From Ochrobactrum sp. CM-21-5 (GTDB lineage: Bacteria; Pseudomonadota; Alphaproteobacteria; Rhizobiales; Rhizobiaceae): a DNA stretch of 63,728 nt. Position 1 is the stretch's first letter, and every line of letters starts with the position of its first letter. The position numbers were made by a program, and so were the translations under genes. Of this stretch, positions 28,100 to 37,504 are shown one piece after another. The notes under the pieces are model-generated. The model had not been told where the DNA came from, did not search any database, and saw only the letters and a program-made list of their open reading frames with translations. The stretch lies in the NCBI RefSeq assembly GCF_014253075.1, contig NZ_JACLZJ010000011.1, positions 1-63,728 on the forward strand, given 5' to 3'.

Positions 28100-28571
28100 T
28101 GACGTGCCCCCGTTAAATTAGGCCATTCAGAATTGGAATTTTCCACTTATGATCCCCTATCCGGGAGAAGGAGAGTTCCGTGAAAGCATCGAAGTTTTCG
28201 GAAAGCGTAGATCGCATTCGTTTTGAAGCAGGCAGAAGATGGCACGCCGATTGGCGAGGTCTGTCGCAAGGCAAGTATTTCGGACGCCACATTTTATAAC
28301 TGGCGCAAGAAATATGCTGGTCTGATGCCGTCTGAGATGAAGCGGTTGCGCAGCTCGAGGAGGAGAACGCCAAGCTGAAGCGGATCGTTGCCAATTTGTC
28401 TCTGGACCAAGCAATGCTTCAGGACGTCTTGGCAAAAAAGCTCTGAAGCCTGCTCGCAAGCGAGCGCTTGTCGACACTATTAAGTCGGACTGGAAAGTCT
28501 CGGTACGACGCGCCTGTTCGCTGCTCAGGATTGACCGGTCACTTTATGTCTACAAGTCAAAGCGCGGCGGT
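28100..28571 (+). mobile_element. Truncated IS3-family element with decayed orfA and orfB start
   Basis: A GTG at 28180 behind GGAGAAGGAGAG opens KASKFSESVDRI. After at least two frameshifts the expected OrfA sequence is still readable: GEVCRKASISDATFYNWRKK, then YAGLMPSEMKRLR, then EEENAKLKRIVANLSLDQAM. OrfA ends at TGA 28444-28446. The start of OrfB (RKRALVDTIKSDWKVSVRRA) runs to about 28571, where it breaks into a binding-protein gene. The left end probably lies near TGACGTGCCCCC at 28100. Confidence 0.78.
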
Positions 28572-28990
28572 ACCGGCACGGCGTCCACGTTGTAAACGAT
28601 ACCCATCGGGTAGTAATAGATACCGATCCAATCGTCGGCAATCGCCCCCTTGATCAACTGGTCGCGGTTACTCAGCTTGTCACGCGGAATCTTGACGAAG
28701 AGCTTCTGATCCTGAGCCGCCTCGCTCGCAATGGTATTGGTTGCGAACCAGACATCCACGACAGGATTGTCACGCTCGACCTGCAGCTTGACAAGGCCCT
28801 CGCCCGAGGATGACTGCGTTACTGCATTGACCTTGATACCCGTTTCAGCCTCGAACTGCTGCGAAATGGCTTTCAAGCCATTTTCCCACGTCGAGCCCCA
28901 TATCTGAATGGTAATCTCATTCGATTGCGCAAATGCAGAATTGGCTGCAACGAGCACTCCGCACGATAGAAGCAGAGGCTTAATGTTCAC
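28550..28990 (-). pseudogene. Solute-binding protein gene truncated by an IS3 element
   Basis: Leftward from ATG 28990 there is a Sec signal (ending NSAFA) and the N-terminal lobe of a family 1 / PotD-like binding protein: IQIWGSTWENGLKAISQQFE, VNAVTQSSSGEGLVKLQ, VVDVWFATNTIA. Identity ends after YNVDAVPVPP; the last residues derive from IS sequence. Only about 140 residues remain of an expected 340 or more, so the protein is not functional. Confidence 0.8.
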
Positions 28991-29270
28991 GGTTAACCGA
29001 AGGAGGACTGGACAGGCTGAACGTCAGCTTGCGTCAAAAGGCTTCCCAAGAACTGTCAGGCAGCAATGTAACCATCCAGACGAGACCTCCCCTGATCCCT
29101 TGGCCGGCCGTGATCTTCGTACGTCCACTTCCGACCATTGCAGACGTTCCAGCCATCTCGCTCCTCTCTCCAGAGCAGCCAGAGAGCACCAATATCCAAG
29201 GAAACATCTTGGCGGCGCAGCCAGGGTCATGCAATAGGATGTCACCTACTTTTTACCCCGGCTAGCGGCG

Positions 29271-29483
29271 TCAGCTCTTTGCCCGGTACTCTTCAAGCAT
29301 GACGAAGACTTCGCCCGAACGCCCGTATCCGCCATCGGGTACTTCCTCGATCAGGACCATCGTGGTCGGACGCACGACCTCCCCGAAATAGCCGACCATG
29401 AGTTCGGTCGTTTTGTGAATAAGGTCTTCCTTCTGCGCCGTTGAAAGCGAGGCTTGAGGCAGTTTATAGTTCGCGAAAGGCAT
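29271..29483 (-). CDS. 4-oxalocrotonate tautomerase family protein
   Basis: A 70-residue tautomerase-superfamily protein. The start at 29483 yields MPFANYKLPQASLSTAQKED, exposing the catalytic Pro after Met removal; a longer frame exists but would bury it. IHKTTELMVGYFGEVVRPTTMVLIEEV is the usual second half. It is followed upstream by an SDR gene 29 bases away in the same direction, suggesting co-transcription. Confidence 0.85.
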   Translation of the reverse strand: MPFANYKLPQASLSTAQKEDLIHKTTELMVGYFGEVVRPTTMVLIEEVPDGGYGRSGEVFVMLEEYRAKS

Positions 29484-29512
29484 ATTGCGTTCCTTGGGTT
29501 TGAGGGTTGCGA

Positions 29513-30250
29513 TTAGACCGCGCCGCCATTGGCGCGGATGGTTTGGCCGTTGATCCAACGGCTTTCCGGCCCGGCCAGGAAAGCGACGGCGTTGGCAATG
29601 TCATCAGGACAACCGAGACGTCCGAGCGGGATCATCCGGGTGATGTTGGCGACCAGTTCCTCAGACTTGCCGCGCATGAAGAAATCCGTTTCGACAGGAC
29701 CGGGCGCGATCGCATTGACGGTGATGCCGCGTGGGCCTAACTCCTTGGCAAGCACATGCGTCAGCGCCTCGATCCCAGCCTTCGTCGCGGCATACAATCC
29801 ATAACCGGGCTGGTAGAAGCCCACCACGCTTGAGGACACGCTGATGATCCGCCCGCGATCGCGCAGCCGCTTGGCGCCTTCGCGCATACCGCGAAACGTG
29901 CCGCCAAGATTGATGCCACAGTGGTCGTCGAAATCCGCGTCCGTAGCATTGGCTACGGGTGACAACCGCATCATGCCTGCATTGTTGATCAGTAGATCGG
30001 CCGGGCCGAACGCGGCTTCAGCCGCATCGAACAGCGCGGGCATGCCAGCCGGATCGCCGACGTCAGTCTGCACCGCAACCGCTTTCCCGCCCGCCTGCTC
30101 GATGTCCTGCACGACCTGACGGGCAGCAGCTTCATCGCGTGCATAGTTCACCGCGACAGCACAACCCTCTTGGGCAAGCCGTCGTGCGATTGCCGCGCCG
30201 ATGCCCTTGCCCGCACCGGTCACGATTGCGGTTTTGTCTTTCAGTCTCAT
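29513..30250 (-). CDS. Short-chain dehydrogenase/reductase
   Basis: A 245-residue classical SDR. It has the cofactor loop TGAGKGIG, NNAG, the catalytic Ser in ISVSSSVVG, and YAATKAG (Tyr-x3-Lys). IAPGPVETDFF and the C-terminal INGQTIRANGG complete the family pattern. ATG 30250 follows GGAGGTCAAG and is preferred to a longer frame. Acidic and basic residues after the loop suggest NADP use, but this is uncertain. It is divergent from a LysR regulator, with 96 bases between. Confidence 0.92.
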   Translation of the reverse strand: MRLKDKTAIVTGAGKGIGAAIARRLAQEGCAVAVNYARDEAAARQVVQDIEQAGGKAVAVQTDVGDPAGMPALFDAAEAAFGPADLLINNAGMMRLSPVANATDADFDDHCGINLGGTFRGMREGAKRLRDRGRIISVSSSVVGFYQPGYGLYAATKAGIEALTHVLAKELGPRGITVNAIAPGPVETDFFMRGKSEELVANITRMIPLGRLGCPDDIANAVAFLAGPESRWINGQTIRANGGAV

Positions 30251-30346
30251 TTCTTGACCTCCGTTGCTCGGCAAGAAGGTAAGGAGTGTTAGGGGCAGGA
30301 TAAATGCCCTTTTGTGGGCAACAAAATTCGGATATTCTGAACAATC

Positions 30347-31240
30347 ATGGATCGTCTCGATGCAATGCGTCTTTTTGTACGGATCATCGACCGTCGCAGC
30401 TTCACGGCGGCAGCGGCCGATCTTGGCATTCCGCGTTCGACGGCAACCGAAGCGATCAGGCGGCTCGAGCGCGATCTCGGCAGTCGGCTTCTGGAACGCA
30501 CCACGCGTCATGTAGCGCCCGCGCCAGATGGCGAAGCCTACTATCGGCGGTGCCTGTCGATCCTCGCCGATATCGACGAAGCGGAGGGTGCCTTGCGGGG
30601 CGGAGAACCGTCGGGGGTGCTGCGCATTGATGCCCACGGCGCGCTGACGCGGGCCTTCCTGCTGCCGCGCCTGCCGGACTTCCTGGAAGCGTATCCACAG
30701 ATCAGCCTACAGATCGGCCAGGGCGACAGGCTGGTCGATCTGGTGCGCGAGGGGGTAGATTGCGTCATCCGAGCGGGCGAACCGGATGACAGCGGCCTGA
30801 TCATGCGTAGGCTTCCCGATATTCCGGAGCAGACCTGCGCCGGCCCGCAATATATCGAGCATCACGGAATGCCGACTTCGGTCGATGATCTCGACCAACA
30901 CAAGATGATCGGTTTCGTGTCGTCACGCACGGGCCGTGTGATGCCGATGGAGTTCCAGACCACCGAGGGAATCAGGGAAGTGACACTTCCCTACCGCGTG
31001 ACCGCCAACGAGGCGGAGACGGCGCATCATCTCGCACGGATGGGCTACGGGCTGATTCAAGCACCCCGCTATCGCTTCCGGGAGGATCTGGCGCGAGGTG
31101 CCCTTGTCGAGGTCCTGCCTGCCCAGCCGCCGCCGCCATTGCCGCTCGCTGCCTATTATCCGCAGAACCGTCAACTATCGCCACGGGTGCGGATTTTCCT
31201 CGATTGGGTGGCGGTGGTTTTCGATGCGGCAGATTTGTAG
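30347..31240 (+). CDS. LysR-family transcriptional regulator
   Basis: A 297-residue LysR protein. The HTH is MDRLDAMRLFVRIIDRRSFT through GIPRSTATEAIRRLERDLGSRLLERTTR, followed by a typical effector domain with GVLRIDAHGAL and a C-terminal PPPLPLAAYYPQNRQLSPRVRIFLDWV. It is divergent from the SDR/tautomerase pair and very likely controls it. Confidence 0.9.
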   Translation: MDRLDAMRLFVRIIDRRSFTAAAADLGIPRSTATEAIRRLERDLGSRLLERTTRHVAPAPDGEAYYRRCLSILADIDEAEGALRGGEPSGVLRIDAHGALTRAFLLPRLPDFLEAYPQISLQIGQGDRLVDLVREGVDCVIRAGEPDDSGLIMRRLPDIPEQTCAGPQYIEHHGMPTSVDDLDQHKMIGFVSSRTGRVMPMEFQTTEGIREVTLPYRVTANEAETAHHLARMGYGLIQAPRYRFREDLARGALVEVLPAQPPPPLPLAAYYPQNRQLSPRVRIFLDWVAVVFDAADL

Positions 31241-31872
31241 TTTAATGTACTTGCTGTGCCCGGAGCTCGGGCGTTCGCGCCCGCTGTCAGTCGTGATGCT
31301 CCGCCCAACCGAACGACGCCCAATACGGTCGCGCCGTCCGGCTTGTGACCTCGACCTCACCCCGCGCGGAGAGGTCGCTCACCACCCAACTGCGACCTTG
31401 CAGGTGCGCGCCTTTAGATCAGAAGTTTACCCCTTTGATCCCCCTGACGTATATCTGCGCCCCTCGAACGTTCAGGACAGTGTGCCAGAGGTGCTGCATA
31501 CGTCGGTGTGAACCAACATCGGGGTAGGATGGCCGCTTTCACCTTAGGCTGTCACAAAGCTGACCGACTGGAATCGTGAAGAGTTTCGGGCGCCGTTAGG
31601 CGTACGAAAGTCCCCGGGGAAGGAACCCGCGGGCCACAATCAACGGTTATGGGGATTTCTCTTTTTGGCTGATGTCATTGATGTTGCGACCGCAGCCGGG
31701 AGGTGGTCCCATTGCTGCAGTCGGACAGCTTTGCGGTGTGTCCACATGGGATCGTCGACATAATGGTAGGTGAGCGCCGCTATGCCGCCGGTGATGATCG
31801 TGCTCAGCACATGCGGGTGCGTTGCCGAAGATCGAGCGCTTTCGGCTGAATGTCGAGCTATGCCGTGCCGGG
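31241..31872. other. Intergenic region at the replication-origin end of an IS91-type element
   Basis: About 630 bases after the LysR gene. The part nearest the transposase stop should contain the end of the IS91-family element; a GC-rich symmetrical stretch around 31611-31634 (CCCCGGGG, then CCCGCGGG) is the most structured sequence there. I see no gene. The exact element boundary cannot be fixed by eye. Confidence 0.4.
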
Positions 31873-33069
31873 TCATGGCGAGTTCTCCCGGTTCGTTGTG
31901 GGCGTGTTTGGCGGCTCGCGCGGTTGCCGCCATCGCTCGAACACTTCGATGACGATCATGCGCCCTCCACAGCAAGAGCATGGCGGGCGGAATTCATCAG
32001 GCTCCTTCGATTGATCATTCGCCGCCGTTGGCGTCACAACGTGCAGCAGTTCGCGCACCAGCGCCAGGCTGATCTTGCCCGCGCCGCTGGCGAGCAAGCC
32101 ATAGTGGCGGATGCGATGGAAACCGCGCGGCAGCACGTGGAGCAGGAAGCGTCGAATAAACTCGCCGGTAGCCAGCGCCATGACCTGCCGGCGATCAATT
32201 CCGTCGCGGCGATAATCCTTGTAGCGGAATGTGACACTGTCATTGTCGAAGGCGATCAGGCGATGGTTCGAGATCGCGACCCGATGCGTGTAGCGTGAGA
32301 GATAGGCGAGAACGGCTTCCGGACCCGCGAATGGGGCCTTTGCATAGACCACCCAGCGCTTGGCTCGAACAGGCTTAAGGTGATGCAGGAAAGCGCGCCG
32401 GTCAGCGAGGTGCGCCATCGATCCGAAGAAGGTGAGACGGCCTGCATCGCGCAGGGCGTTGAGCCGTGTGAGGAACAAACGGCGGAACAGCTTGCCGAGA
32501 ACGCGCACCGGAAGCAGGAAGGCTGGGCGTGACGAGACCCAGCGGCTTCTGTCAAGCGAGATGCCGCCGCCCGGCACGATCATATGGACATGCGGATGAT
32601 GGGTCATAGCCGACCCCCAGGTGTGGAGTACGGCGATGATGCCGATGCGCGCGCTGAGATATTTTGGATCGGCAGCAATCGTCAGCAGCGTCTCCGACGC
32701 GGATTTGAACAGCAGGTCATAAACGACCGCCTTGTTCTGGAAGGCGATGTCGGACACCTCGGTCGGCAGCGTGAACACGACGTGGAAGTAGCCGACAGGA
32801 AGAAGGTCGGCCTGGCGCTCCGCAAGCCATGTCCGCGCAGCGGCGCCCTGGCACTTCGGACAGTGCCGGTTGCGGCAAGAGTTATAGGCGATCCGCCACT
32901 GGCCGCAGTCTTCACAAGCTTCGACATGCCCGCCAAGCGCTGCGGTGCGGCAGTTCTCGATCGCCGACATCACCTTCAACTGGTCGAGGCTCAGATGCCC
33001 GGCATGGGCGATCCGATATTCAGGACCAGCAGCATGGAAGATATCGGCGACCTCAAGCGGGGCCTTCAT
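31873..33069 (-). CDS. IS91-family transposase (HUH, Y2 type)
   Basis: A 398-residue rolling-circle transposase. An N-terminal zinc-finger region (CEDCGQWRIAYNSCRNRHCPKC) precedes the HUH metal site in HHPHVHMIVPGGG and the tyrosine region AYLSRYTHRVAISNHR. RYKDYRRDG and a C-terminal CSCCGG follow. Length is normal and no frameshift is seen. It is preceded by the accessory integrase gene, 4 bases upstream in the same direction. Confidence 0.92.
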   Translation of the reverse strand: MKAPLEVADIFHAAGPEYRIAHAGHLSLDQLKVMSAIENCRTAALGGHVEACEDCGQWRIAYNSCRNRHCPKCQGAAARTWLAERQADLLPVGYFHVVFTLPTEVSDIAFQNKAVVYDLLFKSASETLLTIAADPKYLSARIGIIAVLHTWGSAMTHHPHVHMIVPGGGISLDRSRWVSSRPAFLLPVRVLGKLFRRLFLTRLNALRDAGRLTFFGSMAHLADRRAFLHHLKPVRAKRWVVYAKAPFAGPEAVLAYLSRYTHRVAISNHRLIAFDNDSVTFRYKDYRRDGIDRRQVMALATGEFIRRFLLHVLPRGFHRIRHYGLLASGAGKISLALVRELLHVVTPTAANDQSKEPDEFRPPCSCCGGRMIVIEVFERWRQPREPPNTPTTNRENSP

Positions 33070-33072
33070 GGC

Positions 33073-33899
33073 TCAGCTGTCGGGCGCAGACTCTTCCGCT
33101 TTGAACAAACCAAGTCGATCCAGCGGACTCGTCACTGAGCGCACAGTGCGTGTCGCAACCTTGGTGTAAAGGGCCGTGTTGTTCAGCTTGGCGTGACCGA
33201 GCAGTACCTGAATGATGCGAATATCGACGCCGTCTTCCAGAAGGTGGGTGGCAAACGAATGGCGCAGCGTGTGCAGTCCCACGCGCTTGTCGATGTCAGC
33301 CTTCCTTGCAGCTTCGACTACAACGCGGTGCAGTTGGCGCGTGCTGATGGGCCTCAGCGTGTTGATGCCTGGAAAGAGCCAGCCATCCCGCCGCATGACG
33401 CCCTGCCGGTAGCCGGCTTGCCACCATTGGCGCAGAAGCGTGAGCAGATCTTCTGACAGCATGGCGTTGCGTCCATGCTCGCCTTTGCCGCGCTCCACTC
33501 GCAGAAGCATGCGCTCGCTGTCGACGTCGGCGACTTTCAGCGAAGCCACTTGCGATACGCGCAGTCCCGAACCACAGGCAGTTTGCGCGGGTGCGCCAGC
33601 CGCACGAGACGGCGGGCAAGATCAGGGCGATCAATCGTGGTATTGAAGAAGAACCTCAGCGCCGACACGACACTGTTCATCGTTGGCACCGGGACGCCCT
33701 CGCTTTGCTGCCATATCTGGAAGCGGCGCAAATCATCCACGGACGCGGTATCGGGGGGCCTCCCGAGAAAGCTGGCAAGTCGTCCGATGTCGCGCAGATA
33801 GTTGCGTTGGGTCTCGTGCCCGAAGTGGCGCAGGTTCATGTCGTCGATCAGGCGTTGACGAAGCGGGCTGATCGCGGGCGAATTCGGTTGGTTGTGCAT
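33073..33899 (-). pseudogene. IS91-associated tyrosine recombinase, broken by an internal deletion
   Basis: The N-terminal SAM-like domain (from ATG 33899: SPLRQRLIDDMNLRHFGHET to LVRLAHPRKLPVV) is followed immediately by the catalytic domain in another frame (GLRVSQVASLKVADVDSERM). The linker of about 25-30 residues, normally LSPEEV...YGA, is missing and the frame shifts near 33545-33585. The catalytic part still shows HTLRHSFATH and LLGHAKLNNTALYTKV (H-x2-R, H, Y). It is therefore probably inactive. Confidence 0.85.
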
Positions 33900-34589
33900 G
33901 GTCAGGCTCCTGGTTGAAGAAGCCAGTCATTCTCTGCTCGCTCCGAGCGACACTCAACGCAGAGTGCAATGGTCGCTCTGTGCTCGCTACCTCAGTCGCA
34001 CGCGCCTTCCCGCGAAGCGGGTTCGTTCATCGGCCCCAAAACCGCCGATCATAAACCTGCGGCCGTGGTAGCGCCGTCGTCGACAGATTGAAGCCTTGGC
34101 CCTCCATACTTTATCGAGAGTCCATGGGTCTGCCTGTGCACCTTGGCGGCTGGCAATGGCTCGAAATGTCACTCACCCACTGACGAGGTAAAAACACTTA
34201 TTATCCAATGTGTTATTCGCAGAAACACTACTGGAAATTAGAGGGCTATAGCGTAGATATAGTTGTCATCTTCACCCGGTGCGGCGCGCCATTCTTTCCA
34301 ATTGTCAAATGACACTATATTTGGCCTTTTTGGCCACTATGTTGTCCTTGGGTCAGGATTGCTGACGTTTCCCAACGGTCCAGCCGCATGACACATGCCT
34401 TCAGGTACGATTTTCGGTAATATTTAGGAGCGAAACGGCGGCCTTCGTATCGACTATCGCCGCTTATCATGCTGGTTGAGGCTGTCGCATGTTTCGGGCA
34501 GACCGTCCGAAAACACAGGCGCAAGCTGACCTTCGGACACAGTGTTCGTGTTTTCGGATGGTCTGTAAGATTTATGCGACAAGAGCCAC
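33900..34589. other. Gene-free stretch after the IS91-type element
   Basis: About 690 bases. It includes a small CCCGC-GAA-GCGGG hairpin at 34009-34021, possibly near the element's terminus, and copy A of a degenerate direct repeat at 34332-34394. I find no convincing gene. Confidence 0.5.
34332..34394. repeat. Degenerate direct repeat, copy A
   Basis: GGCCACT, then a CCTTGGG-CAGGATTGCTGAC segment, then CCAGCCGCATG. The same blocks in the same order and orientation occur at 35612-35665, with a 7-base insertion here. The two copies flank the metallo-hydrolase gene at 34590-35429. Confidence 0.7.
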
Positions 34590-35429
34590 CTATTGGCGAA
34601 TGCTGCTCAAATCAATTTTCAATCCATCGTAGGCGGGGACGATTTGAGGGTATCCGCGATCCGCAAACCAAGCCTTCAAGACTGAATAGTCCATCTTCTC
34701 GTCCATATGAGTGAGAAAAACTTGCTTGGGGTTGAATTGGTCGACATGCTTCAGGACGGTTTCAGGGTCGCCATGCGATTCCGACTCTTTCCAATAGTCG
34801 CAATCCAGAATCCAAGTGTCGATTCCCGCCAGAAATCGCCAGCTCTCCTTCGGAAATGACTTCACATCCGAGCTATAGACAAAGTTGGCGATCCTGACGC
34901 CCAAGCTGTCCGATCCACCATGATGTTGCGAGAATGGGAGCATCTCGATACCGTTTGCTTCGATGGTTTCAAAAGCGCGTATACGATGCCAGAAAATCCG
35001 GTATTGCTTGTTCTCTCCGAAACCGACGATGCTGGTGGAGCCCTTCGTTTCCTCGTTGAAAAACAGATAGGGAAACATGCCACGAACGAAGGATAGGCAT
35101 CGTTCATCGGCATAAATGTTCAGGTCGCGCTTAAGGACTTCCTCCATATAGTACGGAAGCTCACCGATCCCCGCGATATGATCCCAATGGCCATGGGTTA
35201 TCAAGATAGCATCGGGAATAACCTTCGCCCTCGACGTTTGCAGCCGAAAATCCGGCCCAATGTCGATCATCAAGGATTGGCCATTCTGCTCAACCTGAAT
35301 TGACGGCCTCATCCTTTCGTTTTTGGGGTTGGTTGGATCACACAAACCCCAGACACCACCAGCCAGAGGAACGCCATATGTGGCACCGCACCCTAAAATT
35401 GTAACTTTCGTCAATAGATTTAGCCCCAA
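34590..35429 (-). CDS. MBL-fold metallo-hydrolase, PhnP-like
   Basis: Up to 279 residues of the PhnP/RNase Z-like branch. It shows ILGCGATYGVPLAGGVWGLCDPTNPKNERMRPSI, the metal motif THGHWDH, QHHGGSDSLGVRIANFVYSSD, LDCDYWKES and LTHMDEKMDY. Relatives are phosphodiesterases. The annotated TTG 35429 may be too far upstream; TTG 35414 (TKVTILGCG) fits the family better. It stands alone between two copies of a direct repeat. Confidence 0.82.
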   Translation of the reverse strand: MGLNLLTKVTILGCGATYGVPLAGGVWGLCDPTNPKNERMRPSIQVEQNGQSLMIDIGPDFRLQTSRAKVIPDAILITHGHWDHIAGIGELPYYMEEVLKRDLNIYADERCLSFVRGMFPYLFFNEETKGSTSIVGFGENKQYRIFWHRIRAFETIEANGIEMLPFSQHHGGSDSLGVRIANFVYSSDVKSFPKESWRFLAGIDTWILDCDYWKESESHGDPETVLKHVDQFNPKQVFLTHMDEKMDYSVLKAWFADRGYPQIVPAYDGLKIDLSSIRQ

Positions 35430-35864
35430 TGTGCGGGCCTCCTTTTTCGCAAAACCCCGGAATTTGCAACGTCGCCAGCGTCAGGCAGACTGTCCTAAAA
35501 CTTGCGACACTTAAAAATATGATAGGCAAAACATCTTGGCAAAAAAGGCAACTTAACTGCAACTGACAAAATTTGACCCCATGATTCTCAATGGGTTATA
35601 CTGAGACCAGAGGCCACTCAGTTGCCTTTGGGGCAAGATTGCTGACTGTTCCAGCCGCATGTGTCCGGAAACGCAAGTTTGAGTACTCGTGGCAACCGTC
35701 ATGTCGACCATTCTTTGGCTTGATCGCACTGCCACATATGGCATTGATCACTGGACAAAATGTGTTGCGGATTTCGGGTGAGCAAATTGCAACACCTTGA
35801 AAATCAAGTGTTTCCTATTTTCCATCGGGCCTGCTGTTCAACTCAGGCGGTTTGGGAGACAGGG
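35430..35864. other. Intergenic region with repeat copy B and a hairpin
   Basis: 435 bases between two leftward genes. It contains repeat copy B (35612-35665) and an imperfect hairpin around 35790-35815 (ACACCTTGA / TCAAGTGT with one bulged base). No gene is seen. Confidence 0.5.
35612..35665. repeat. Degenerate direct repeat, copy B
   Basis: Second copy of the element at 34332-34394: GGCCACT, TTTGGGGCAAGATTGCTGAC, then TCCAGCCGCATG. It lies 182 bases upstream of the metallo-hydrolase start. Confidence 0.7.
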
Positions 35865-36833
35865 TCAGGCCCGGAATCGCTGGCGATATTCCCCCGGTGA
35901 TAGTCCAACAATCCGAACGAAGATTTTACTAAACGCGCCGGGATCAGAATACCCGACCTCCCAAGCGATACGTTCGATCGGGGAGTGGCCGAATTGCAGT
36001 AGCTCCTGAGCCTTGGAGACCCGAAGGCGTTGAGCGTAGTCGGTGGCGGTCATGCCCGTGGCTTTCTGGAAGCGACGCAGGAAGGTGCGTTCTTCCAGTC
36101 CTGCCTGTTCGGCCAGGATCGCAAGCCGTGCTTCTTTGCCTCCATTCGCCTGAAGAAAATGCTGGGCTTTAATGATTGCTGCGTCCCCATGGGTCAGCCG
36201 GGGAGCGAACCCGCTGTAATAGCGTTGCTCTCGTCCCGGTGGATCAATCAGTAGCATACGTGCGGTCCGTGCCATTACCACAGGACCAAGAAAACGCTCC
36301 ACCAGCTTCAAGCCGAGATCGGTCCACGCCATTAGTCCGCCCACCGAGATGATATCACCACCGTCGATAATCAGCCGATCTGTATCAAGCGCCACATCAG
36401 GGAAGCGGTTGCGGAAAGCATCGGCAGAACCCCAGTGGGTTGTAATCGTTCGTCCGGCGAGAAGCCCAGTTTCCGCCAGAAGGAACGCCCCGGCGCAGAC
36501 GGAAGCCAGTACCGAACCCTCGCCATGACGTGCGCGCAGCCAGCGCGCAAGCGGTGCGGCAATCTCAACGGATATTGGTGGTTCCAGCGAAGGCGGCAAG
36601 ATCAGCACGTCGCAAGAGCCTGCATCCTCCCCGGTTGCATCGGGATCGCTGTCGAACACAACAACGGGCTCCTCATCGCCGTCGATCCGCAAATGCCGCA
36701 CCAGCAGACGTGGAGTAGCGGGATCGGCATTATCAGCCATCCGGCAAGCGACCTTGAACAGATCGGTCAGTCCCAGCACCGCCGATGTCTGCGCGCCAGG
36801 GTAAAGCAGGATTCCTATCCGCACATATGTCAT
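35865..36833 (-). CDS. GlxA-type AraC-family transcriptional regulator
   Basis: 322 residues with an N-terminal DJ-1/PfpI-like domain ([48 protein letters not shown]) and a C-terminal AraC double HTH ([75 protein letters not shown]). The nucleophile-elbow Cys is present in SVCAGA, but such domains are usually sensory here. It is divergent from the cysteine hydrolase gene (104 bases) and probably regulates it. Confidence 0.92.
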   Translation of the reverse strand: MTYVRIGILLYPGAQTSAVLGLTDLFKVACRMADNADPATPRLLVRHLRIDGDEEPVVVFDSDPDATGEDAGSCDVLILPPSLEPPISVEIAAPLARWLRARHGEGSVLASVCAGAFLLAETGLLAGRTITTHWGSADAFRNRFPDVALDTDRLIIDGGDIISVGGLMAWTDLGLKLVERFLGPVVMARTARMLLIDPPGREQRYYSGFAPRLTHGDAAIIKAQHFLQANGGKEARLAILAEQAGLEERTFLRRFQKATGMTATDYAQRLRVSKAQELLQFGHSPIERIAWEVGYSDPGAFSKIFVRIVGLSPGEYRQRFRA

Positions 36834-36937
36834 TGTCGATATTGCCCATGATTATGTCGATTTCGCCAGTTGCGACAACACTCGCCTGAAACGATATTCA
36901 GCGCAAGCAACAACTAACTCTGAAAGGATTTTTCGAC

Positions 36938-37480
36938 ATGTCGAAGCGCGCTATTCTGGTCGTTGATCTTCAAAATGAATATTGGCCATCGGGCAACCTC
37001 CCGCTCCATGGCATCGACGCCGCCGCCACTAATGCCGCCCGCGTCATGGCTCATGCCCGAGCGAAAGGTGATCTGGTCGTCAACATTCGCCACGAGATGC
37101 CTGGAGCGCCATTCTTCGTGCCCGGCAGCGACGGTGCCAAGATCAATCAAGCCGTGCTGCCGAAGGATGATGAGCCCGTCATCACCAAGCACTTCCCTAA
37201 CTCCTTCCGCGAAACCGGGTTGAGCGATCTGCTCAAGGAAAAGGGCGTTGAGGACGTCGTGGTCGTCGGCGCGATGAGCCATATGTGCGTCGATGCGACA
37301 GTGCGCGCAGCCAACGATCTGGGCTACAAAACCACAACGATTCACGATGCCTGCGCAACGCTTGATCTGAACTTCGACGGTGTCACCACTCCAGCGGCAC
37401 AGGTGCACGCGGCGCTGATGGCAGCGCTTTCCTTTGGCTATGGCGAAGTGATCTCCACCGACGCCTTCCTCGCTCGCTAA
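36938..37480 (+). CDS. Isochorismatase-family cysteine hydrolase
   Basis: 180 residues. The catalytic triad of the family is visible as D10 (LVVDLQNEY), K84 (VITKHFPNSF) and C117 (GAMSHMCVDATVRAA), with the cis-peptide region before it. The fold hydrolyses amides or vinyl ethers such as nicotinamide or isochorismate. No specific substrate can be read. It pairs with the MBL-fold gene 24 bases downstream. Confidence 0.9.
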   Translation: MSKRAILVVDLQNEYWPSGNLPLHGIDAAATNAARVMAHARAKGDLVVNIRHEMPGAPFFVPGSDGAKINQAVLPKDDEPVITKHFPNSFRETGLSDLLKEKGVEDVVVVGAMSHMCVDATVRAANDLGYKTTTIHDACATLDLNFDGVTTPAAQVHAALMAALSFGYGEVISTDAFLAR

Positions 37481-37504
37481 CGGCCTGTTCGGGAGAAGAC
37501 TATC

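Noticed and set aside
29024..29245. Leftward frames of 66-73 codons upstream of the truncated binding protein
   Set aside because: Hydrophobic segments but no ribosome site, no recognisable family, and high Cys/Trp content typical of chance frames.
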